Positions 55,498 to 64,000 of a stretch of 64,000 nt of DNA are shown in pieces. Below the pieces are notes generated by a model. The model was not told where the DNA came from. It worked only from the letters and a program-made list of their open reading frames with translations, and ran no database searches. The DNA is from Dendrolimus kikuchii (taxonomy: Eukaryota > Arthropoda > Insecta > Lepidoptera > Lasiocampidae): NCBI GenBank assembly GCA_019925095.2, contig CM034392.1:1681501-1745500 (forward strand), written 5' to 3'. Both the position numbers and the translations under genes were made by a program. Position 1 is the first letter of the stretch; each line of letters opens with the position of its first letter.

Positions 55498-56916
55498 TAT
55501 TTTACTTATGTTTACTTTTTAAATAAAGGTTATTTGTTTTCTCTTTCCGTCAGGACTTGATCGAAATGCCACACATTTTTGACGTTGATTGATCATATCA
55601 TAATTCTGTGACGCTGTGTTCCATTTACCGTATCCTAATGATAAGGACGCAGATTTACTGCGTTCTTTTTTATTTATTTTCCTTTCTAAGATCTCTCTTT
55701 AGCGCCCACGTTCTTTAAAAAAGTATTTTAATGAAATAGTGATTATAGCCCAGCACCAAATCGAATTTCATAAAATAAACGCCCAAGGTACTATATTAAG
55801 TAACTAAACTCTAGACATTACTGTTCGTTTTTTCTATAAAGTAGTGTATCCAAACAGATGTCCGAAGTTTTTATTTATCTGTGATCAAGCACCACTACCA
55901 ACAAAAACAAAACAAATTTGTCTTTTCTGACTTATTGTGGAATAAGATGGTCGAGTGTGAAAATTAATCTTAATTTATTAATGAAACCTACGATTTGTGT
56001 TCATATGCTTATAAAAAATAAGTGCTTATATACTATATTTGCTGTTTACATCAAAACTTTATATGGATCTGAGATATAATGAAAATTATCATAATTCAAG
56101 GGTGTGTGTGAGGTGTGTAAGAATGGGCCTAAATGGCGCTCTGTTGTTCGTGCCTACCCCGCAAGGGAACTGGCGTGAAGTTATGTATGTATGTATGTAT
56201 CATAATTCAAAATTTAAGACTTATTAATAGACCTTTGGATTAATAAAGACTATAATGATTGTTTCGAATGATTTAAATAAATATTAATAAAATAAATGTT
56301 TCCCTTAATTTCAAAGGATTTTTGTTTTTAAATTTAATTTAATTTTTAATGCTTTTGAAGGTAGTTGAAAAAAATTTAATGTAAGTTTCTTGCTTGAAGT
56401 CTAGTGCTTTTGACCCAAAGGCCTACCAAAAGGTAATCTATTTTTGTCCTTTTTGCTTCTCCTCGTTCACCTGATACAAGAAAAAAAAGCATACTTATGG
56501 GATTACTGTAAGGTAAAAATTTTAAAGTTTAAAGTCTTGCGTTTCGCCATTCAACCTTTTTTAAGGACTATGGGCATTTACGTAATAAAAGCGTTGCATA
56601 ACCTGGGCGTCAGGAGGTTATATATATATCTCCATCTTTTAAAATGTTACATATACTGATAAATTTTATATGTCTACTGGGATACGATTTGACATTTGGG
56701 GGACACTTTAAAAGAAAACAAATTATGTAAACAAGAAAATTCTCTTAAGAGAGTAATATGTTCCTTGAAGATGTTTGTTATGTATGGGCTTGTATTTACG
56801 AGTTATTGTGAAAATAAATAGCTATTGCTAGTGTGAATGTGAGTGAAACAAAACTTAGCTATTATTTGCTTAGGATAGCTATTTCCTTAGAACAGTGTTC
56901 AATAAGTTTACAGATC
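55498..56916. other. Divergent spacer between GTPBP10 and PGAP3
   Basis: Should contain both promoters. An RTE fragment lies at 56103-56202; the rest is AT-rich. No promoter motif can be assigned with confidence. Confidence 0.6.
56103..56202 (+). mobile_element. RTE-type LINE 3' fragment
   Basis: 'gtgtgaggtgtgtaagaatg' through 'ggaactggcgtgaagttatg' and a (TATG)n tail. Confidence 0.85.
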
Positions 56917-57046
56917 ATGTATAAGTTTAGTCTCTTAGTTTTAATTGTGTTTAATAATTTCCTTTCGATATTAAGTAGCAACGGCGATCGATCTATAATA
57001 TATCAAAATTGTCTAAGAAACTGCATTTTTGATAATTGCACGGATG
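56917..57046 (+). CDS. PGAP3: PGAP3 exon 1: signal peptide, Cys-rich start; GC donor
   Basis: ATG at 56917, 130 nt, ends in phase 1 at GATG|GCAAGT. Using the only nearby GT (57051) would give a stop codon on joining to exon 2, whereas the GC donor gives NCTDVDDKFK. Confidence 0.85.
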
Positions 57047-60000
57047 GCAAGTATCTAATCTTATTTAAATGAAACTCATATAACTATTTTTCCATAAGTT
57101 TTATCAGCTGATGTACTGTCAAGTTCTTGCTTTACTACTACTACTACTACTACTTTAAACAATAGAGACAATTCATCGAGGTTTATTCTTAATTTATCAT
57201 TTCCAAATATTGTTCACTCTATTGAAGCATTACAATATCATTCACGTTCTGCTTGTTTTGTTACATACATAAACTATAAATCCATGTGGTATAGTCAATA
57301 TCCCATCTTTACAATTTTCTTATTTTGGGGATATAAAATGTGTTTGTCTGCTGATTATTATTCCCAAATTAGCTATTTTATGTTTTCGTTTTGTAGCGAG
57401 TTTCCTCCATTTACTTAGCTTCAATTTTATACTTAAATACACATTATCACATCTGTACAATAGGAGTAGGCAGAGATGATGCATTTACACTTCGCTTCAT
57501 CTACTTTTATTAATCTCTGTGTACATGCATGTTTATTTGTGATGCTTTTTATTTGTTTGTATTATAATATTTATCTCATTTCAGTTGATGACAAATTCAA
57601 ATCCAACCAAGTTATCCAAGATGTATGGTCTAAAATATTCATGTGGAGTTGCAGTGATGAGTGCAAGTACCAATGCATGTGGCAAACTGTGGACGCATTT
57701 CAGGAGAGATTGGGCATTGTACCTAAGTTTTATGGAAAGGTCTGCATCAGGAAAGCAATTGTCCTTTGATTAAGGACATTAATTAATAATTTTATTATTA
57801 TTTTATTTTATTTGGGAGGATTAACAGCTGTAGTCTTACAAACTAAAGTTACAGAGATAGCTAAAGAACAGCCATTCATAAACCTCGACAGATGGCTATG
57901 ATGGCTTTTCCAGGTGGTATGGCATTTGCCCGACTGGACGGCTACCACCCCTGGTCTAGAGTATGCCGCCATAACAACCTTGAGTTGTGTTCCGGCATTA
58001 GTGACCAGGTTCCAGTCTCCCTTAAGAGAGCAGCAGCGCATTTGTAGCACCTTTGGTGTTGCAAATGTCCATAGGCGATGGTAACCGCTTTCCATCAAGT
58101 GGACCGTCTGCCTGTCTTCTGGTCTCCTGCAATAAAAAAAAAAATTGCTAGGTTTATATAATTATCTTCATAATATCTATTATTTTACTTTTATATTGAT
58201 AAAATAATAATTTAAGTAATCATAGCCACTTTCCCTCAGATGGGCTGCTAACCTGTCTGCTGTACTCTGGCAATAAAAAAATTATGTATTATATCTATGT
58301 CATATTTTGACTAGTATTGAAGATTGACAGTCTTTACAGTAACACTAGTTTTATGACTGCATGGGGATTATATTTTGGAATAGGAATCTAGGAACCTATT
58401 GTGTATGTACTATGTATGTATGTGTGTGTGTTTTGGGACAAAATTATATTACTCTAGTTTTTAAATTTGTTAGCGATTATACAATATTTATATAATTTGT
58501 CCTAAATAAAATTATTTTTCTTGCTTTCTTTTCTTTGTTATTGGTGGGTGAAAAATCCTGCCACAGGGTCTGGGTTTACTCGCACCGCCCGCTCACAGCC
58601 ATGTTCGAAAGACCCCAGCGTCACTGGCGCGTCCTCTATAAACAATTAGTGCATAAATACTATTTTTGAAAATGTCATGTGCTAGGTTTTGAAATTACAC
58701 ATTATACTCCACCTTTTTGATCCTCGTACTCCTCCTTATATAAAGGAACGTTTTGACTTCCTACATCTTTCTCATTCCCGTTATTTGCGCTCTAGTAATA
58801 ATCTCTCCTTAATGACACCTGCACACACTTCTTCCTTCGTTGACGACTCCTTCACATTACAGGCTGTCCGTTTATGGAACTCACTGCCACTCAACAGCAG
58901 ACAAGCTAATTCAGTATCCTGTTTTAAAATCATGGTTTTTAATTATTTTTGGTCCTCTCAGGTATAATAGTGCTGTATGTATTATGATATGTACTGTGTT
59001 TATATAGTATATAATAAAGATTTTTATTTATTTTATATATTTTGAAAATTTTATATTATTATTATGTCTACACCGCCACTGTCATGTTTTAATATTTTCC
59101 TTAGTTTAAGGGGTTGCCTGGAAGAGATCGCTTTAAGCGATAAGGCCGCCCTTTGTTCAACATTTATTGTGTCTAGTTTTTAAGTTTAAATTTTGGTGAA
59201 CAATAAAGTATTTTTATTCAATCGTTCATTCATTCATTATACTGTTTTTATGCTAGTATAGGGAGTTGTTTTTTATTTGTTGTTTCAGTGGCCCTTCGTG
59301 AGGGTGCTGGGTGCCCAGGAGCCAGCGTCTGCATTTGCATCAATACTCAACCTAGCAACCAATGTGTATATGTACTCCAAAATGCGAATGCTTTTCCCAG
59401 TCAGGTCAACACCACTCGTGCTGTTCTGGCATGTGTTTGCTATTGTAAGTTGAAAATTGTTAAATTAGAATAATTTACTTTCTAAGATTGACATATGGAT
59501 ACACACATATGCATAGAATTTCCTACCATTTTCTAGAATACTAAATCGGAAAAAGAAAGTTAAATCTATATAAAAACATAACATTTTCTTCATCCGTGCA
59601 GGAACGGAGAAAGAATACAATTTCCTGCATTGGGGCGGCCTGTCGTAAGAGGCGACTTAACAATGCCATAGCAGCCTTGAGTTGTGTTCCGGCATTGGTG
59701 ACCGGGTTCCAGTCTCCCTTAAGAGAGCAGCAGCGCATTTGTAGCAACTTTTGTGTTGCAAATGTCCATAGGCGATGGTAACCGCTTTCCATCAGGTGGG
59801 CCGTCTGCCTGTCTGCTGATCTCCTGCAATAAAAATAAATAAATTATAATAATATATTTTTTTAACCCTTTAGCTCACTATTAGCACATATGTGTCCGCG
59901 ATGACAGTGCTGATCCGCGTTTGTGCACGTGATCGTTAATTGTGTTGTTGTCTCACTCTGTTTATATAGGAGTTGTATGATTTGTATGAAATGGGTATAT

Positions 60001-63000
60001 TTTCTTGGTATATTACGAGATAGTGATAGTGTTAGTCTTGCGGCTTTTTGGTATATCAATAAGTATATTGATAATTGTCTTAAGGGTTAAATGTTAGTAT
60101 ATTTTTTTCTTTGTCATCCATCTTTTAGGCTTGCCAACTGTTTAACCATGTTTTGAACAAATAAATTTGATTTGATTTGATTTGAAGTAATTCACTACAT
60201 TTTTCCAGATTTGTATGAATGCATGGATTTGGTCAATGATATTCCACATAAAGGACACACCATTCACAGAGTTCATGGACTATGTGTGTGCCTTGTCTAT
60301 GGTCGGTGCGTTGTTCGTTGCTGCTGTAGTCAGGTATGTGACATCATTTATATTAATTGCATTTCATTTTGTGTATTAATTGCTATTGCGTGCAAAATAT
60401 ATTTATAAATCTAAAACACTATGTCTTAATTAGTTGCCACATAAATATTCTGTAAGTGGTAGAGCCGCGCCGGATCACAGGATATCGGCGTCAAGTGGTT
60501 AAGTCTTGAGCTAATCGTGTTTCGCGATGGTTTTCCCGGTCCCGAGTACCTAGAATTCGCTCACCTCATCCCTTTTCCGCTACATTAGCATTTCCTGTCT
60601 TTAAATACTCTTTTCCTCTTATCCTACCTTCCTGTCCCTTTATTACATCCTTCTTATCCTACCTCCCTATCCGATCCCCTCTCTTGCATCCCTGTTACCC
60701 TACCTCCCTATGCAATTCCCTTTATTACATCCTTCTTATCCTACCTCCCTATCCGATCCCCTCTCTTGCATCCCTGTTACCCTACCTCCCTATGCAATTC
60801 CCTTTATTACATCTCTCTTATCCTACCTCCCTATCCGATCCCTTCCCTTACATCCCTGTTACCCTACCTCCCTATGCGATTCCCTTTATTACATCCCTCT
60901 TATCCTACCTCCCTATCCGATCCCCTCTCTTGCATCCCTGTAATCCTACCCCTCTATTCGATTCCCTCCCCTATTTCTACTATATCATCATCTCTCTGTA
61001 ATCCCCTCTATTTCATCCTAGAGGCAACTCGCTGACATCGCCCCTGGTGTTGCAAACGTCCATAGGCGACAGTAACCACATTCCATAAGGTAGGCCCTCT
61101 GCCTGTTTGACAGTTTCAGGCAATTAAATACCAGCGCCTCTAGTGGCGCAGATATTCTTTAACGCCCTGGGTATAAGGTTGTTTGGGCTATACATTCGTG
61201 AACACGTAACTTTTGCTTTTTAATTACTGTATATGGAAATGATTTCAGGGTGTTCTATGGGAGAAGGAACCTGACGTTGTTGACGTTGGCATACCCACTC
61301 TTCTATTTCGCGAATCATGTGACATATCTGTACACTGGAAGAGTTGACTACGATTTTAATATGAAGGTTAATATATTTTATGGTAAGAATAATTTCAAAT
61401 ATGCATATTTTTACATTCCTTTCATAAATTTAAATTATATTATAAATACATCGAACTTTTACAGCTACTAAAACTGCTAATAATAATTTTTTAATATTGT
61501 CATGAGAATGATGTGCAAAAGTGGATGGATGCAGAAGTCGTGGAAGGCCACGACACGCCTTCCATGATCAAATTGATCGTGTACTAGCGGAGGGTGATGT
61601 CAGGAGCCTTAAGAACAGACGAGCGTGCATGACAAGAGTTATGAATGTCAAAGATGCAAGTGAGGTGTGTAAGAATAAGCCTGAATGCCGCTCTGTTGTC
61701 CGTGCCTACCCCGCAAGGCAACTGGCGTGAAGTTATGTATGTATGAGAATATAAGAAATTACTATGTACATATGTTTAGTTTATGGACCAAAGTTGCTAT
61801 GGTCTAAAATTCAATTTTTGTTATAAATTTAGAATTTGATTATGTTCAAATTCAAATTATTAATAAATATAATTTAAGACTACCAACATTACCTTTAGAT
61901 TTTTGTGACTAGCCCTTGTATATTCGTAACATCGAAAAAGCAGGTAGAAGATGCCCTATTCGATGTCATCAAAACCTTTCTAATATTGAAGGAGCTGCAA
62001 TAGTAATGTGAACACACAAATTCTAACATGAACCAAAACTTCCGAAATAAACTCCTAGCGATAGCAAAATATGCCGGAGTTCACAACTAAGCAATATGTC
62101 ACTCAGAACATCGGCAGAGCCAACTAGATCCCAGTACCAATACGTCGGAGGCATAAACGCCTCCCAGAGTTCAATATTAAACAACATACTCAAACCAACG
62201 CATTGCATTACACGCACACTTCACAAACAAACCAAGACACACAAAGAGCCTAAAGATTAATAACCCAGGCACAGAAAAGAAAAAAACAACACACATGGAA
62301 CTAGATACGACTATATATAAGTATAGATATAAGGCTAGCACTGCACATGCACTTCCTCACAACACCAGCATGTAACAGATACACTCTACATTAGTATAAG
62401 TTTAGTATTCAAATTAGAATAAATTAATATAATAAGTTATTCTTAAGGTACACCACAACATAAAAATCACTAAATTAATGTCACACACAGTAACAAAAAT
62501 AAACAATAAGCGTGTACGGAGTCTCAAATTTTTCATAGAAATTAAGTATTAAAAAAGGGTACGGAACTCGAGTCCGTAGAGATATATATAATAATAAATA
62601 TATATATACTATACAATCTATTATAAGATAATTTTATTCACAGTCAAGAATTTACAAAGAATATATACTTATATTTATGGTGCGGAGCGGGTTATTTACA
62701 AGTTATATATTTATAGTGTTGCGAGCGCGATATATTTTATGATATTTTATATATATATTTATATTTAATTTCTTTTATGATATGACAATGAATGATTAAC
62801 GTGACGTGCGAAAAGGTATTGCGCCGTCAGATTTGAAGGAAGAATTTAAATATGTTAGAAGATCGTATAGGTCGAAAGGAGGTTTATATGGCGGTACCAG
62901 TCGGAGTAGTTGATATGCTGATTTAACACTTTCAGGCGTGACAGGCTCCCTGATCTGGCTGACGTGGGCTTGCTACCACTTTATACGTGGCGCTGGATAC

Positions 63001-63143
63001 ATGTGGCGCCTCGTGGCGTTCACGACGCTATCGGGCGTGACTCTAGCGCTCGAAGTGTTCGATTTCCCGCCCTTGGGTGATGTGTGGGACGCACACGCCA
63101 TATGGCACCTCTCGACCGCGCCATTGCCGTTATTATTTTACAA
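56917..63143 (+). CDS. PGAP3: Post-GPI attachment to proteins 3 (Per1 family), C-terminal exon missing
   Basis: Golgi multi-pass protein that removes the unsaturated sn-2 acyl chain from GPI anchors during lipid remodelling (family knowledge, CREST superfamily). Six exons join in frame: 56917-57046, 57585-57739, 59289-59444, 60209-60333, 61249-61382 and 62936-63143, about 302 residues. A signal peptide (MYKFSLLVLIVFNNFLSILS) is followed by the Cys-rich lumenal region (CLRNC, SCSDECKYQCMWQTVD) and hydrophobic membrane segments. Family-typical residues include NAWIWSMIFHIKDTPFTEFM DY and LGDVWDAHAIWHLSTAPLP with the conserved His. Intron 1 begins with GC (GCAAGT). The last exon ends in phase 2 at FYK, so a short C-terminal exon is expected beyond 63143; none was found before 64000. 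The chosen start gives the signal peptide; an in-frame ATG at 56833 is less likely. Confidence 0.93.
57134..57155. repeat. (CTA)n microsatellite
   Basis: Seven tandem TAC units in PGAP3 intron 1. The rest of the intron (57047-57584) is AT-rich with nothing recognised. Confidence 0.95.
57585..57739 (+). CDS. PGAP3: PGAP3 exon 2: Cys-rich lumenal region
   Basis: Acceptor CATTTCAG, donor AAG|GTCTGC (weak); phase 1 to 0. Encodes WSCSDECKYQCMWQTVDAF and GIVPKFYGK. Confidence 0.95.
57911..58143 (+). mobile_element. Family A retroelement, short form
   Basis: Starts CCAGGTGGTATGGC and ends TCTCCTGCAATAAAAAAA. Confidence 0.92.
58203..58281 (+). mobile_element. Family A tail, decayed
   Basis: 'ccactttccctcagatgggc' to 'ctctggcaataaaaaaa'. 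Confidence 0.6.
58680..59225 (+). mobile_element. Jockey/CR1-type LINE 3' end
   Basis: Encodes RTPPYIKERFDFLHLSHSRY and VDDSFTLQAVRLWNSLPLNS, the C-terminus of LINE reverse transcriptases of this group. The 3' UTR follows with 'gcctggaagagatcgcttt', 'gataaggccgccctttg' and CAATAAAG. Confidence 0.88.
59289..59444 (+). CDS. PGAP3: PGAP3 exon 3: first membrane segments
   Basis: Acceptor TGTTTCAG, donor ATT|GTAAGT; 52 codons, phase 0 at both ends. Encodes WPFVRVLGAQEPASAFASIL and TPLVLFWHVFAI. Confidence 0.95.
59592..59837 (+). mobile_element. Family A retroelement with large internal deletion
   Basis: ATCCGTGCAGGAACGG start, then GAGGCGACTTA joins directly to 'caatgccatagcagccttg', omitting about 80 bp. 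Ends CTCCTGCAATAAAAATAA. Lies in PGAP3 intron 3. Confidence 0.92.
60209..60333 (+). CDS. PGAP3: PGAP3 exon 4: membrane segments
   Basis: Acceptor TTTTCCAG, donor CAG|GTATGT; phase 0 to 2. Encodes ICMNAWIWSMIFHIKDTPFT and MDYVCALSMVGALFVAAVV. Confidence 0.96.
60625..60965. repeat. 41-bp tandem repeat forming 82-bp pairs
   Basis: 'ccctatccgatcccctctct' units alternate with 'ccctatgcaattccctttat' units. Equal phases recur at 60665, 60747 and 60829, exactly 82 bp. All forward frames are open (Pro/Leu/Ser/Tyr-rich), a repeat artefact. Confidence 0.93.
61030..61125 (+). mobile_element. LINE/SINE 3' end following the tandem repeat
   Basis: 'ctggtgttgcaaacgtccat', 'aggcgacagtaacc' and a short tail; same layout of C-rich repeat then tail as at 13800-13972, so the tandem repeat probably belongs to the retroelement. 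Confidence 0.65.
61249..61382 (+). CDS. PGAP3: PGAP3 exon 5: membrane segment and loop
   Basis: Acceptor GATTTCAG, donor TATG|GTAAGA; phase 2 to 1. Encodes VFYGRRNLTLLTLAYPLFYF and YLYTGRVDYDFNMKVNIFY. A GTTAAT 17 nt earlier is a worse donor and breaks phase. Confidence 0.94.
61519..61746 (+). mobile_element. RTE-type LINE 3' fragment
   Basis: Open frame KVDGCRSRGRPRHAFHDQID to VVRAYPARQLA, then (TATG)n. Confidence 0.88.
62335..62580 (+). repeat. Repeat family E with terminal hairpin, best copy
   Basis: 'gcactgcacatgcacttcct' to GGTACGGAACTCGAGTCCGT; the palindrome TACGGA-CTCGAG-TCCGTA is intact except for one extra A. Confidence 0.85.
62936..63143 (+). CDS. PGAP3: PGAP3 exon 6: last visible exon
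   Basis: Acceptor ACTTTCAG|GC, donor ACAA|GTGAGT; phase 1 to 2. Encodes GSLIWLTWACYHFIRGAGYM, ALEVFDFPPLGDVWDAHAIW and HLSTAPLPLLFYK. The DAHAIWH motif is a family hallmark. Confidence 0.96.
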
Positions 63144-63216
63144 GTGAGTTTTAGTTTTTTTTTTCAAGGGTGTTAATGCAATTTTATACTAAAATAATGC
63201 CTCAGTATTTATTTAT

Positions 63217-63358
63217 CTGTAGCCCCCCATCGCAGTTAGTCGCTAATAAATATTGGTAGCATACACACGTTTGTTTTACTCGAAACCACAGTTATCCGAT
63301 CCAAGAAATTAAAGTGCACCTTAACAACCCGTACATATGGTCCTTCGAGCCGGACCGG
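63217..63358. mobile_element. 142-bp insertion flanked by 23-bp direct repeats
   Basis: The identical 23-base segment starting ATAATGCCTCAG occurs at 63194-63216 and 63359-63381. The insert contains 'tatggtccttcgagccgga', a phrase also seen near 1258-1277. Confidence 0.75.
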
Positions 63359-63414
63359 ATAATGCCTCAGTATTTATTTATGTATAAAATTGCATTAACA
63401 AAGGGGAAATCCAT

Positions 63415-63660
63415 TTGTGGACCGCCCGCCGAAGTCTCCCCAGGGGGAGTGTGGGACTCACCGGCCAGAGGAGCCGGAATACCCACTAAAACCCCTTGGT
63501 GCCACCTGACGCCATGAGCCGGGGTCACGGGATATGGGGCAGGCCTCTCCGTACTCATAATTGAGAGGGGCGCGCCCGCGCACTGACGCGCCCCCTACTC
63601 GGCGGCTTTAGATGCGGGTGACGGCCTTATAGCCTCCCCTGACCGTCACCCGCAAGTCAG
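63415..63660. mobile_element. Retroelement leader-like GC-rich fragment
   Basis: 'gaccgcccgccgaagtctcc', 'gcgcccgcgcactgacgcgc' and a 'gcgggtgacgg ... ccgtcacccgc' inverted pair. It resembles a LINE 5' region but is not identified. Confidence 0.4.
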
Positions 63661-63746
63661 TTTTACTTAACTCAAGTAACTCTAGTACTTAACTTAACTC
63701 AAGTGACTCTAGTAGTAGTAACTTAACTCACTTTTTTTTCTTTTTT

Positions 63747-63937
63747 TTGACTTGATGGAAAGCGGTTACCATCGCCTATGGACATTTGCAACACGAAAGG
63801 TGCTACAAATGCGCTGCTGCTCTCTTAAGGGAGACTCCTGGTCACTAATGCCGGAACACAACACAAGGTTGTTATGGCGGCATACTCTAGACCAGAGGTG
63901 GTAGCCATCCAGTCGGGCAAATACCCTACCACTTGGA
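63747..63937 (-). mobile_element. Family A retroelement, 5'-truncated
   Basis: T-run, then 'cttgatggaaagcggttacc' to 'cctaccacttgg', ending at the short-form boundary. Confidence 0.9.
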
Positions 63938-64000
63938 TAAAAAAAAAAATTAAAACAAGTAAGTTTTAAGTGACTGTACAATAAAATTGGAGACTGAAAA

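Larger units (their letters stand above)
57740..59288. other. PGAP3 intron 2
   Basis: Two family A copies and a jockey/CR1-type LINE 3' end. No exon. Confidence 0.7.
60334..61248. other. PGAP3 intron 4
   Basis: Holds the 41/82-bp tandem repeat and an adjoining LINE 3' end. No exon. Confidence 0.7.
61383..62935. other. PGAP3 intron 5
   Basis: RTE fragment (61519-61746), family E repeat (62335-62580), and unassigned AT-rich DNA including 61750-62330. No exon. Confidence 0.7.
63144..64000. other. PGAP3 intron 6 (start), mobile DNA
   Basis: A 142-bp insertion with 23-bp direct repeats (63194-63381), a GC-rich retroelement leader-like stretch (63415-63660) and a family A copy. The final PGAP3 exon was not found. 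Confidence 0.6.

Noticed and set aside
60684..61035. Pro/Leu/Tyr-rich ORFs in three forward frames
   Set aside because: Produced by the 41-bp tandem repeat without stops.

Overview
This is a stretch of insect nuclear DNA, most likely from a moth or butterfly. It is AT-rich, its genes are intron-split, and it is packed with repeats of lepidopteran type: rolling-circle elements starting TCTATACTAATATTATAAAG, RTE-type LINE ends with a (TACA)n tail, tRNA-headed SINEs, and a short poly(A)-tailed retroelement (here 'family A') present about 25 times. Species assignment is inference. A 100-base run of N (43287-43386) marks an assembly gap.

I recognise four protein-coding genes. (1) 2905-10693, minus: the 5' and central part of l(3)mbt, a chromatin reader, with an FCS zinc finger and two MBT repeats; its 3' end lies off the left edge. 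(2) 13592-42427, plus: BTBD9, a BTB-BACK protein with two C-terminal discoidin-like domains, in 12 exons that I joined by conserved residues, splice sites and phase. Two expected internal exons were not found, and the locus carries a scrambled partial exon duplication. (3) 54313-55497, minus: GTPBP10, a single-exon mitochondrial Obg-family GTPase. (4) 56917-63143, plus: PGAP3, a Golgi GPI-lipid remodelling enzyme, six exons, with only the C-terminal end missing. l(3)mbt and BTBD9 are divergent, BTBD9 and GTPBP10 convergent, GTPBP10 and PGAP3 divergent. They are unrelated housekeeping or neural genes with no shared pathway.

The rest is introns and intergenic DNA made largely of nested transposons. 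I could define several elements by their own ends: two hAT-type elements with 8-bp target duplications, four Tigger/pogo-like MITEs, short Helitrons, a Helentron-like family whose copies carry different 8-9 bp minisatellites at the same place, an 82-bp satellite and a 41-bp tandem repeat. LINE and Copia fragments are all broken.

I found no convincing new gene system. The points most worth checking are the two GC-AG introns, the base-level mosaic BTBD9 pseudo-exon with the two missing exons (possibly assembly errors), the swapped minisatellites, and transposon ends lying at BTBD9 splice acceptors.
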